DNA of 64,000 nucleotides, taken from positions 205,366 to 269,365 of the forward strand of contig CANLRB010000006.1 of assembly GCA_947493455.1 (NCBI GenBank). Direction: 5' to 3'. Positions within the stretch are counted from its first letter, which is position 1. The number at the start of each line of letters is the position of its first letter. Below the pieces are notes generated by a model, which had not been told where the DNA came from, did not search any database, and was given only the letters and a program-made list of their open reading frames with translations. A program made the translations under genes and the position numbers. This stretch comes from an uncultured Pseudoalteromonas sp. (GTDB lineage: Bacteria; Pseudomonadota; Gammaproteobacteria; Enterobacterales; Alteromonadaceae). Shown here piece after piece: positions 9,273 to 17,291 of the stretch.

Positions 9273-9296
9273 ATGCAAAACACAACACATAATTAA
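9273..9296 (+). CDS. Seven-residue micro-ORF before terminator, copy 1
   Basis: An AAGGAG ribosome site lies eight bases before an ATG that encodes only MQNTTHN before TAA; the stop runs into the terminator hairpin. The same arrangement follows copy 2. It may be a leader peptide, a relic start of a lost gene, or chance. Confidence 0.3.
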   Translation: MQNTTHN

Positions 9297-9328
9297 AAAG
9301 CATTTAACCATTCAGTTAAATGCTTTTT
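9295..9328. terminator. Bidirectional intrinsic terminator
   Basis: Arms AAAAAGCATTTAAC and GTTAAATGCTTTTT with a six-base loop, with T-tracts on both strands. It closes the mini-peptide unit and also the HAD-IB gene arriving from the right. Confidence 0.85.
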
Positions 9329-9332
9329 AGTT

Positions 9333-9935
9333 TTACGCGACTTTTTTCCAATTCATATATTTCTCACATGCAAGCGACAACATCGCATCATCTTCTTTGG
9401 TATCACCATACGCATATATTCGTTCATAATTGGCGAGGTTGTAACGCGCCAGAACCTTGTTCTTTTTCGCTTCTGAGCTACAATCACCGGCCACCAGCAA
9501 ACCAGAAAATCGGCCATTTTTAACCGCAAGCTCACTGCATATGAGTGCAATATTGTGTTGCTTGCACCAATGAACCAAATACGCATTTAATGATGCTGAT
9601 ACAACCACAACATCATCGCCTTGCGATTTATGCCACCTTATTCGTCTGAGGGCGTTTTCTCGCAAATATTTGGGGATCACCTCATTGGCAAATTGATTAC
9701 CAAGTGAAAACACCTCGTTCGTATCGCGCCCGAAAAAAATAAAGAAATTTACAATGCACCGTAGCTTTGCCGCAGAAAATAAATTGATGCGATACAATGC
9801 AATCAAAGGAAATAACAACAATCGCCCGGTGGTCATACGCCACGAGGGCGACACATACTCCATAAAAGGTACGAACATTTGTTCTGTTGTAATGGTGCCA
9901 TCAAAATCAAACAAGGCCAAATTTGGTGTTTTCAT
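9333..9935 (-). CDS. HAD-IB family phosphatase
   Basis: Haloacid dehalogenase-type hydrolase of 200 aa, subfamily IB (SerB-like). Motif I is LFDFDGTIT with nucleophile and acid/base Asp residues, motif II is VVVVSASLNAYL, and motif IV is YGDTKEDDAML for Mg binding. Members of this branch dephosphorylate small molecules, often phosphoserine or phospholipid head-group substrates; the substrate here is unknown. ATG 9935 begins MKTPNLALFDFDG, placing motif I where the family has it; an upstream ATG at 9959 has no ribosome site. The gene lies alone, antisense, between the two mini-peptide units and shares the terminator at 9295. Confidence 0.82.
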   Translation of the reverse strand: MKTPNLALFDFDGTITTEQMFVPFMEYVSPSWRMTTGRLLLFPLIALYRINLFSAAKLRCIVNFFIFFGRDTNEVFSLGNQFANEVIPKYLRENALRRIRWHKSQGDDVVVVSASLNAYLVHWCKQHNIALICSELAVKNGRFSGLLVAGDCSSEAKKNKVLARYNLANYERIYAYGDTKEDDAMLSLACEKYMNWKKVA

Positions 9936-10159
9936 GTGAGTTACATCCCGACTATTCATTACACATAGAAATACGCGATGTTTATTACCAATTAATAACA
10001 GAAATTAAAAACTATTGTGTACATTAATCACTCAAAGTGACCTCTTAACACCGCATTTTGCCATATATCATTTACACCAAAATTTGACTCTCTAGCTGCT
10101 CTATTATTTAACCCAAGCAAACGAACATTGATTTATAAACAAACACAAGGGTTACTATT

Positions 10160-10303
10160 ATGAATACATCAAACACTATCGATATCGCATTTGTTTCAAC
10201 ACTTACGTCAGTTGTTGTAGGCGGCCTAATTATGGCGGGTATGGCAAGCGCACTTGTTGTTGGTACCGTTGCTGCTGGCGCGTATATGCTAGTCACTCAG
10301 TAA
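10160..10303 (+). CDS. 47-aa glycine-rich membrane mini-peptide, copy 2
   Basis: Duplicate of the gene at 9086. Only positions 5 (S to N), 45 (A to V) and 47 (N to Q) differ, and the immediate upstream sequence (AACACAAGGGTTACTATT then ATG) is almost unchanged, including the AAGGG ribosome site. Most nucleotide differences are silent or at the very end, indicating selection on the peptide or recent duplication. The downstream unit (strong ribosome site, short ORF, hairpin ending in GCATTTAAC/GTTAAATGC) has the same plan as copy 1 but a diverged sequence. Confidence 0.65.
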   Translation: MNTSNTIDIAFVSTLTSVVVGGLIMAGMASALVVGTVAAGAYMLVTQ

Positions 10304-10384
10304 CAACGGCTCACCTTCCACTTGATATCAGAAGAACATATGAAAAGAGCATATGAAACAAGAGTATAAAATGGAGGAAAGCCT

Positions 10385-10408
10385 ATGATTTTTAAAAATA
10401 AACCATGA
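10385..10408 (+). CDS. Seven-residue micro-ORF before terminator, copy 2
   Basis: GGAGG lies ten bases before an ATG encoding MIFKNKP. A second short frame (MKQEYKMEESL) ends in TGA overlapping this ATG. The peptide differs from copy 1 although the layout is the same. Confidence 0.28.
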   Translation: MIFKNKP

Positions 10409-10443
10409 AAAAGCATTTAACAGACCGTTAAATGCTTTTTTTT
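10408..10443 (+). terminator. Intrinsic terminator after mini-peptide copy 2
   Basis: Arms AAAAAGCATTTAAC and GTTAAATGCTTTTT with a five-base loop and a continuing T-run. The stem is identical in sequence to the terminator at 9295. Confidence 0.85.
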
Positions 10444-10547
10444 ATTCCTGTTAACCCTATCTAATCAACACGTATATCTTTCTGATTGATTTACAATAAA
10501 AACAAAGGGCTTTAAACTGCCAATAGTCAAAAAACTACGGTGCGCCC

Positions 10548-12044
10548 ATGAATTTTCATACCAAAATAAACAAACTTAGACCGCTCAATGAGCAAAAGTC
10601 ATTAAGCAGCAGTTTAGAAAGTGATCGTGGGCGGATCATCAATAGTGCGGCGCTGCGCAGGCTACAGCAAAAAACCCAAGTATTTCCGCTTGAGCGAAAT
10701 GCAGCTGTTCGCTCGCGGTTAACTCATTCGCTAGAGGTGCAACAGAATGGCCGGTTTATAGCGCAAACAATCACAAAAAAACTGATGCAAGCTGGGCAAG
10801 AAAATGTACTCGCTTATGAAGAGTTTGGGCAACAACTTAGTTTAGCTGAGCCGCTTGTCAGTTTAGTTGAAATGGCGTGCTTAATGCACGATATTGGCAA
10901 CCCCGCTTTTGGCCACTTTGGTGAAGCCGCTATAAACGATTGGTTCACCCGTTACTTAAAAACACACTCTATTACCCAGTCATCAAATGATCCGCAGTCA
11001 AATGGCAGTGATGAACAACAAACGCTAATCACAGAATTAACGCGTGATTTATGCAATTTTGAAGGTAATGCACAAGCGATCAGAATTATTCACCGTTTAT
11101 CAAGTCTGAACTTAACCTATTGCCAAAGCGCCAGCATTTTGAAATACACGCGCTGCGGTACCCAAGCTAAACCAAATAAAACACACCCTCTTAGCTATAT
11201 TCAAAAGAAAGTCGGCTTTTATTTTAGCGAACAAGAGTTTGTTAGTGAGCTCTGCGATAAGCTCAATATAAAAATAGGTCATCGCCACCCCGCGAGCTAC
11301 ATTATGGAAGCGGCCGACGACATCGCCTATTGCCTTGCTGATATGGAAGACGCCGTAGAAAAAGGCATTATCAACGTGGCAACGCTCATGCAGTATCTTA
11401 TTGCAGAATACAACGAAGTCGCCAACGAATATGGCTTGTTAGACGAAGCCGAACGTTTAATAATGCAAAAAAAGTGCGATTACGCGTTTAAAAAAGCAAC
11501 AAATACGCCAGCTAATTTTGATAACGAGTTTTTTATTTGGTTGCGTGTAGGCCTGGTCCACCCGCTTGTTGAGCATGCGAGCAACCAGTTTATAGCCAAT
11601 TTAGACGCGGTATTTGAGGGAAGCTTAAACCAAGCTCTGCTAGAAGACGGCGGATATCAAAATGCAATTACCACCACGTTAAAACGTGTTGCCCTTAAGC
11701 ACGTATTTAGCCACAGCGAAGTTGAAAAACTCGAACTACAGGGCTACAAAATTATCTCGACAATTTTAAACGAGTATCAGCGTTTACTGGATTTATCTTA
11801 TGATGAATTTCAAATGGTGCTAAATGGTGAGTTTGGTTTTGCCGTGGAGTCACGCTTACTCAATTTAATATCAGACAAGTTTATTGCTGTGTACCGCGAA
11901 ACATTAGATGAATACAATACAAAACAGCTCACAAACCCAATTTACGAGTTTTATGCACGGTGTAGGTTGATTCAAGACTTTGTAAGCGGTATGACCGACC
12001 AATTTGCTTATGACACTTACCGAACCTTGATGGTGATTGACTAG
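10548..12044 (+). CDS. dgt: Deoxyguanosine triphosphate triphosphohydrolase
   Basis: HD-superfamily dNTPase, 498 aa, close to the length of E. coli Dgt (about 505). It cleaves dGTP to deoxyguanosine and tripolyphosphate in the cytoplasm. Metal-binding landmarks are RSRLTHSLEV (His), CLMHDIGNPAFGHFGE (the HD pair) and EAADDIAYCLADMEDA (late Asp). The GRIINSAALRRLQQKTQVFPL opening is typical of the proteobacterial enzymes. Alone on its strand; the gene has no obvious terminator directly after it. Confidence 0.92.
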   Translation: MNFHTKINKLRPLNEQKSLSSSLESDRGRIINSAALRRLQQKTQVFPLERNAAVRSRLTHSLEVQQNGRFIAQTITKKLMQAGQENVLAYEEFGQQLSLAEPLVSLVEMACLMHDIGNPAFGHFGEAAINDWFTRYLKTHSITQSSNDPQSNGSDEQQTLITELTRDLCNFEGNAQAIRIIHRLSSLNLTYCQSASILKYTRCGTQAKPNKTHPLSYIQKKVGFYFSEQEFVSELCDKLNIKIGHRHPASYIMEAADDIAYCLADMEDAVEKGIINVATLMQYLIAEYNEVANEYGLLDEAERLIMQKKCDYAFKKATNTPANFDNEFFIWLRVGLVHPLVEHASNQFIANLDAVFEGSLNQALLEDGGYQNAITTTLKRVALKHVFSHSEVEKLELQGYKIISTILNEYQRLLDLSYDEFQMVLNGEFGFAVESRLLNLISDKFIAVYRETLDEYNTKQLTNPIYEFYARCRLIQDFVSGMTDQFAYDTYRTLMVID

Positions 12045-12209
12045 TTGATATTGCATCAGCTAGGCACAACAAAGCTAATAAATAGAAGCAAGTAAATAGA
12101 GGCTAATAAATGTAAGTCACATGGCACAAGGCAAGCAATGCAAAGGCAGAGAACATAGATGACGTAGATCAATACACCATGTATGTTTAGATTATTAATT
12201 TATACGCGA

Positions 12210-12668
12210 CTAATTTGACGTGTCGTCACTGGAGGGTTGGTATGCCTTTACAACAGCTTGCTCATCGGCTTTCGTTTCAGCCGCAGGTCCATCAAACTGT
12301 TCAACTCCCTGACCTGCTATCGGCTCATTATTTACTTGTTTGATGCGAACAATATCTTCGATTCTAAACGCCATATCACCCACATTTTCTTTATCTTTTA
12401 ACGCATGTATTAAATCGTCATTGCCCCAATATTTTATGTTTTGCAGATGGACAACCCCTTTCTCTTTAGTGTTATTTACAATTTCACTGTAGAGGGATTT
12501 AGATACTTTGCCGTAGTAATAAAAGCTGTCGATACCGCCTGACTGCTCAGAGACATTGAACTACGCGTATACCCAAACAAGCTCTTTGTGTTGTGTGTTA
12601 TTTGCTTTGCTATCGCCATTACAACCGAGTAATACAATAAACGTACAAAGTAAGGTTAAATATCTCAT
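12210..12668 (-). pseudogene. Lipoprotein gene interrupted by an in-frame TAG
   Basis: Reading leftward from ATG 12668 gives MRYLTLLCTFIVLLGC, a clear lipoprotein signal with lipobox LLGC (C16), then a mature part. Codon 36 is TAG (12563-12561). The same frame then continues open for 116 codons (starting FNVSEQSGGIDSFYYYGK) to a TAG at 12212-12210. The uninterrupted product would be about 151 aa. The intact signal peptide and long continuation suggest one recent nonsense change. I do not recognise the mature family. It could also be a sequencing error. Confidence 0.6.
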
Positions 12669-12738
12669 AGTGTTTCCTTTTTATTATTATGAATTTTCGT
12701 TATCTTTTTGAGCTTATGTTGATTTATACAACGTTGCT

Positions 12739-13983
12739 TTAGTCACCAACAATAACAAGTTCGTCACGGGTTTTTGCTCCTAAATCAACCAATTGCTTAT
12801 AAATTTGATGAGCAGCTTTGCGGTCGAGCGCATCATAGGTATGTTGGTCTTTTGTCACACTAATCACAACATCGAGTGCCGTTTGCTGATTGCTAGCAAC
12901 CCGATTTGCATCAGCCCCGTAACTCAATAATAAATCGACTAATGGTGCATTGGCACATGTGCACGCTAACATTAGCGCACTAAACCCTTTTGGTATTTCC
13001 ATATCAATATGCAGGTCGTGATCTACCATAATTAACTCTTGCGTTTGTAAGTTAATATCGCAGCCATTATCCAACAACCAATTAATAACACGCTTATTGT
13101 TAAAAAACACCGCGTGATGTATCGCCCCCCAACCGGTAGGGTTAATGCGGTTAACATCCCACTCGCTCGGTAATACTTGCTCAATTAAACGAACAGGGAT
13201 CGACTCTTTACTGGTGATGAGCTCTAATGTATTGGCAAACTCAGTCTCATATTTAATGTATTCATTTAACAGTTCAATATTACTGCCGTTATTACACAGT
13301 AGTTCAGCAATCTCGTAGTGCTCTGCCAAAATCGCGCAATAAAGTGGCGGCGCTAAATTAAAGTGATAACCCAAATAATGATTTTTACGTTTAAAGTCTG
13401 TGTGTTCGTGCGGGTAGTTAACACTTAAATTACAGCGTAAAAAGCGTTGCACCATCGCAATTTTTTGGTTTGCAGTGTTGCCGCTGGTGAGTGGAATTAA
13501 AGCCGATATAAATGGCCGCCCTTGCACTTGTTCATATTTTTCAAAATCAAAGCCAAGTGATTCGAGTTCATCAAAGAACTCCATGACTCTTTCATACTGG
13601 CCATAGGCATACTGGCTGGCAATGCGAAAGCTATTAATATTAAAGTGCACGTAGACATCGTCAAGAGTAAGCCCATAATCTAAATATAAACGCAGCAATT
13701 TAGAATTGGCATTAACAACCGATAAGCAATACAGCGGTATATGCAAGTGTTCACACAAATTGTGCAGCGAAAACCCTTGCGACAACAATGCATTTACTGC
13801 GTCTAAGTTATTAAACTCAATCGCCCAGCGCATTAAGTTATATTCAAACTGATGGCTCTCACCAGCTTTACAAAATACAAACACCTCTTCAATTAATTGT
13901 GGATTTTCATCCAAAAAATAATTGAGCGCAGCCAAGTCATTATTCTCAATAAACGCGACAGGCGAAAGTTGCACATCGTCCAT
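12739..13983 (-). CDS. Ankyrin-repeat protein
   Basis: Protein of 414 aa without signal peptide or membrane segment. Ankyrin-type repeats are clearest at the C-terminus: GWGAIHHAVFFNNKRVINWLLDNGCDINLQ, GFSALMLACTCANAPLVDLLLSYGADANRV and a final partial repeat around QQTALDVVISV. Degenerate copies occupy the N-terminal half (MRWAIEFNNLDAVNALLSQGF, APPLYCAILAEHYEIAELLCNNGSNIELL). Such proteins act through protein-protein contacts; the partner is unknown. The start has a good AAGGT ribosome site six bases upstream. No operon partner. Confidence 0.8.
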   Translation of the reverse strand: MDDVQLSPVAFIENNDLAALNYFLDENPQLIEEVFVFCKAGESHQFEYNLMRWAIEFNNLDAVNALLSQGFSLHNLCEHLHIPLYCLSVVNANSKLLRLYLDYGLTLDDVYVHFNINSFRIASQYAYGQYERVMEFFDELESLGFDFEKYEQVQGRPFISALIPLTSGNTANQKIAMVQRFLRCNLSVNYPHEHTDFKRKNHYLGYHFNLAPPLYCAILAEHYEIAELLCNNGSNIELLNEYIKYETEFANTLELITSKESIPVRLIEQVLPSEWDVNRINPTGWGAIHHAVFFNNKRVINWLLDNGCDINLQTQELIMVDHDLHIDMEIPKGFSALMLACTCANAPLVDLLLSYGADANRVASNQQTALDVVISVTKDQHTYDALDRKAAHQIYKQLVDLGAKTRDELVIVGD

Positions 13984-14245
13984 GATTTACCTTGTTTTTT
14001 ATTATAACGGTGAAACTGACGCATAAACGCCATATAGTCATATACAAAGGGCTGAGCATAAAGAGATGAGCGATAAAGAAGTGTTACTTATGGCCAATTC
14101 CTTAGCTTAACTATTTGATAGTCAATCCTTTGTTGAGGTGAGAAAATATCACACTTGGTAAAAAATTCAACTGGGGATGTATTCTGCCTCATTCGCCTAA
14201 TATTGCAACATGGGTTTAAACAGCAACTTAAGCGATGCAAGCCAA
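13984..14245. other. Intergenic region without recognisable feature
   Basis: 262 bases upstream of the ankyrin gene and downstream of the YeeE/YedE gene. I see only very short frames and no strong hairpin. Confidence 0.4.
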
Positions 14246-15172
14246 CTAACATGTGTTTTTAGGCTGTACTAACTTTAACGTAATATAAATACCAGCAAGC
14301 ATGCACAACACCACAAGTACACTGCCTAAAGACAACGTTGGCATGGCAACCAATATTTGAAAGTCATTGCCGCCACCAGCGAGCCAAGCCCCCGCTCCCA
14401 TTAATGCACCGGCAAAGCTATGTTTAAAATAGCTTTTAACGTTACCGGGCTCTAATACAAAACTTTTAGTATAAATAGCAGCACTAAACATACCAAGCAC
14501 TAAGCTAAACACCAATATGAGCTGCGCCACATTTGGCCAAAGCGTACCGCCATGCCTGAACCCATTGCTAAGCGACTTTAACACGCTACTCGGTGACCAA
14601 TGTGGCTCAACTAAAAATATAAAGCCCGCTAATATGCCAATAACAAGCATTGTTGCCCACAGCGCTTTATTTGCGGTTTTGGTGAATAACACAAACGACA
14701 AAATGATGAGTGAAACAAATAATAAAATTAGGACCCGCTGATTCAGCGGCATTAAAAACGTAAAATAGTTTTCCGACGCCCTACTATCAATGTCAAACTC
14801 AACTAGCGCGCCTACTTGCCACGCCAATAACCAACCAATAATTGTAAACACCATAGTACATTGACCACGGACTAATTTGCTGACGGTAGATACACTGCAG
14901 CCGCCATTAAGCGCTGTGCCTATACCAAATAGTGCGCCACCTATCAGCATGGTGATTGTCACACCTGTTGTTAATTCATTTATTGCAATTGAATTAAATT
15001 GCGCAAAATACAAAATGGCCCAACTGGAGCTGCCACTCAATAAAATAGCAATTAAAAACTGCGGCCGCTTGGCCATGGCTTCATTAACACCACGAACCAA
15101 ACATAGGCCAGATGTTTGTGCCAAATAGCCCAAAACAAAAATAAACACGCTTGCAAAAATGATCAACAGCAT
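14246..15172 (-). CDS. YeeE/YedE family (thiosulfate transporter-like) membrane protein
   Basis: Integral membrane protein of 308 aa with about nine hydrophobic segments. Two pseudo-repeats each carry the hallmark Cys motif of the sulfur-transport domain: SGLCLVRG near residue 24 and NGGCSVSTVSKLVRGQ near residue 92, the second family signature. Members such as TsuA move thiosulfate through Cys-mediated relay; others are fused or paired with rhodanese partners, absent here. Substrate is inferred to be a reduced sulfur compound. Its location a few kilobases from the Dnd sulfur-modification island is suggestive but there is no operon link. Confidence 0.8.
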   Translation of the reverse strand: MLLIIFASVFIFVLGYLAQTSGLCLVRGVNEAMAKRPQFLIAILLSGSSSWAILYFAQFNSIAINELTTGVTITMLIGGALFGIGTALNGGCSVSTVSKLVRGQCTMVFTIIGWLLAWQVGALVEFDIDSRASENYFTFLMPLNQRVLILLFVSLIILSFVLFTKTANKALWATMLVIGILAGFIFLVEPHWSPSSVLKSLSNGFRHGGTLWPNVAQLILVFSLVLGMFSAAIYTKSFVLEPGNVKSYFKHSFAGALMGAGAWLAGGGNDFQILVAMPTLSLGSVLVVLCMLAGIYITLKLVQPKNTC

Positions 15173-15226
15173 AGTGCCACGTACTCAGGTTTTTAAATTA
15201 ACTTACTCTAATTAGCCTAGCAGACA

Positions 15227-15631
15227 CTAATTCAATAAGTCACTTTTATACAAAGCAATTAAAACATCCATTTGAGAGTTATGCTTTTTATTCGTTACCG
15301 AGCACCAAAGTTCACGCTTGCACGTTATACGATCACGCTTTAATTTGTTGTAAGCATTTAATACGTAGGTTTCATTTGTCGTGCTTTTTACATAACAACC
15401 AGGCTCAATATCACAAACAAGCCCGCGACCACACAAAGCCAAAAACGCAGTGCGTGGACACCCTTTGTTTTGACCTGATTCACTAAATGGAAAATACTTC
15501 TTGGCTGCTCGATTCCAAGCTTCTCGCGGCGAACAGCGAGTACTGCGACAAATGCTCACCGCATCAATCGCTACATCGCCGTACTTATTACATTTATCAC
15601 GTAATATTTTTGTATTATTTATTTGCATCAA
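15227..15631 (-). CDS. Small Cys-rich hypothetical protein (possibly DUF6979)
   Basis: Protein of 134 aa starting MMQINNTKILRDKCNKYGDVAIDAV. It contains seven or more Cys (STRCSPREAWNRAAKKYFP, NKGCPRT, CGRGLVCDIEPGCYV, ITCKRELWC) and many basic residues, so a metal- or DNA-binding role is possible. The KYGDVAIDAV and SPREAWNRAAKKYFP segments remind me of DUF6979, but I am not certain. Its start overlaps the end of the upstream PD-(D/E)XK nuclease gene by 17 bases, so the two are cotranscribed and may work together. Confidence 0.6.
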   Translation of the reverse strand: MMQINNTKILRDKCNKYGDVAIDAVSICRSTRCSPREAWNRAAKKYFPFSESGQNKGCPRTAFLALCGRGLVCDIEPGCYVKSTTNETYVLNAYNKLKRDRITCKRELWCSVTNKKHNSQMDVLIALYKSDLLN

Positions 15632-16931
15632 GAGTCACTTCTTCGAGTTTTTTAAGTACCTGTAAAATATGAGTGTAAAGCACACTACCGGGACTTAAAT
15701 CAAGTTCAGTCAATTGTGAGCACAGCACTTTAGACAGTCGTTTTCTGCGTTTAAATTCCAAATCAAATCGCGTTGCAACAGACTCTGCCAATACGTGATA
15801 CTCTTCATCAGCATATTTACTCATCCACAAGGTTGCTGTGTAGCTTATTATCTCATCATCGTTACGGCGTACTTCAATTCCATAAGGCCATCGGCCCTCT
15901 TCTGGTAAATGATGTTCTAATGAAAAATCAACGTAATCACTGTGTAGCTCAGTACGAATATGCGAATTAAGTCTCTTTAACTTATCGTCAAATACATCAA
16001 ACTCGTTATAACCATGAACATACTCAAAAATGCCGTAGTGCAATTGGATCAATTCGAAAACATTGAGTTCGCTTTTACTAAAAGCGGCGGCATTAGGCAG
16101 AATTTGACTAAAATAAACGGTGGGCGAAATTTCAATCCAAGAGTACCGCTTGTTTTCAATTGTGATTGCTGGGTTTTCTAACTCACGCAGCAATTCACTG
16201 TGCGAATTCGCTAGTCGTTTAATAATTGAATCTAAGTTTTTATAGTAGCGATCTCTCGACTCATCCCAACCGATAAACACAAAATCATGAATGTCTCGCA
16301 ATTGATACTCTTGTTGTGGCGTCAAAAAGCCACGTTCAAATAAATCGAGTAATGCATCGCTCAACCACGAATCGTCAATTTGTACATAGCGCTCATCATA
16401 TTCATCACTATGATTTCGATTTTCACTGTCTGATAAAATAAAGATTTTTTTCCAATCGCTATAGTGATCGTTCACCCAACTCGCATAGTTAGCAAGTTGA
16501 TTGTTTTTTGCCGTCGAACCATCTTTGCGCTCAATAACTACAATGAGTTTTTGGGCAGCATCAGCGATCACGATATCAATATATTTATTCGCATTTTTAC
16601 CTTTATCAGAATGACTAAGCTTTATTGCTAGTTCACGCATAACACTTATATTTGAAAGCGATATACTCAAAAGGTTGTGTAACTGTGGCATGTGTTCTAA
16701 CTGATAATCTGTCGCACAACTATAAGCATAGTTAAGCAACGCTTTTGCAAAGTACTCGCCAAGTTGATGCCCTTCATTGGGGTTTAACAACCAAGCCAGT
16801 GCATCTGATTTACGGTTTTCATCGAATTTGATCATTTCAAATAAGGAAGTTGCTCTACAACGAGTAGACAGTGCTTGAAAGTCTTTATCAATAATTAAGT
16901 TAGTTAAGGCATTAAGTAGTTTTTTAGTCAT
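15615..16931 (-). CDS. PD-(D/E)XK nuclease family protein
   Basis: Protein of 438 aa. The N-terminal half has the PD-(D/E)XK core used by this family: a helix with RKSDALAWLLNPNEGHQLGEYF, then KYIDIVIAD (active-site Asp), VVIERKDGS (ExK) and NQLANYASWVNDHY. This pattern matches the PDDEXK_4-type family often found in prophage and defence regions. The C-terminal half (about 200 residues) is unassigned. It heads a two-gene operon with the Cys-rich protein and is divergent from the HTH gene that opens the Dnd island, so it marks the island's left shoulder. Restriction or repair activity is inferred only. Confidence 0.72.
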   Translation of the reverse strand: MTKKLLNALTNLIIDKDFQALSTRCRATSLFEMIKFDENRKSDALAWLLNPNEGHQLGEYFAKALLNYAYSCATDYQLEHMPQLHNLLSISLSNISVMRELAIKLSHSDKGKNANKYIDIVIADAAQKLIVVIERKDGSTAKNNQLANYASWVNDHYSDWKKIFILSDSENRNHSDEYDERYVQIDDSWLSDALLDLFERGFLTPQQEYQLRDIHDFVFIGWDESRDRYYKNLDSIIKRLANSHSELLRELENPAITIENKRYSWIEISPTVYFSQILPNAAAFSKSELNVFELIQLHYGIFEYVHGYNEFDVFDDKLKRLNSHIRTELHSDYVDFSLEHHLPEEGRWPYGIEVRRNDDEIISYTATLWMSKYADEEYHVLAESVATRFDLEFKRRKRLSKVLCSQLTELDLSPGSVLYTHILQVLKKLEEVTLDANK

Positions 16932-17117
16932 TGGTTATGTAAATTCCAGCAAAATTTAAAGCATCAAAAAATAATAAGAAGATATGAAAGGACGAGAACG
17001 AATCAATCGTTATAGCAATAACAAAACAAAGCCGTATAAAACACCTATACTTTTTTCATCCATGAACATATTCTTTGTTATTATTAGCTTACGCGTAACT
17101 GAAAGAAATTAAAAGCG

Positions 17118-17291
17118 ATGACACAAGGCAAACAACAAGGCCAATGGCTAACCAGCAAAGAAACACAAAAGCGGCTTAAAATTTCTGGCTGTGAGTTAAT
17201 GCATAAACGTGAGCGCGGCGAGCTAAAGTTTGAGAAACGTGGGCGAGCTTTTTATTACTTTGTTGAAGATGAAAAGGCCGAGCAAAAATGA
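17118..17291 (+). CDS. Small helix-turn-helix (excisionase/MerR-like) protein
   Basis: Protein of 57 aa, MTQGKQQGQWLTSKETQKRL at its start, then KISGCELMHKRERGELKFEK and GRAFYYFVED. This is the compact winged HTH of the HTH_17/excisionase class: a first helix at TSKETQKRL, a recognition helix at GCELMHKRERG, and a wing in the FEKRGRAFYYF strand. Its TGA overlaps the ATG of the methyltransferase gene (ATGA), so the two are translationally coupled. It probably regulates this island transcript or binds DNA with the methyltransferase; no integrase is nearby. Confidence 0.65.
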   Translation: MTQGKQQGQWLTSKETQKRLKISGCELMHKRERGELKFEKRGRAFYYFVEDEKAEQK

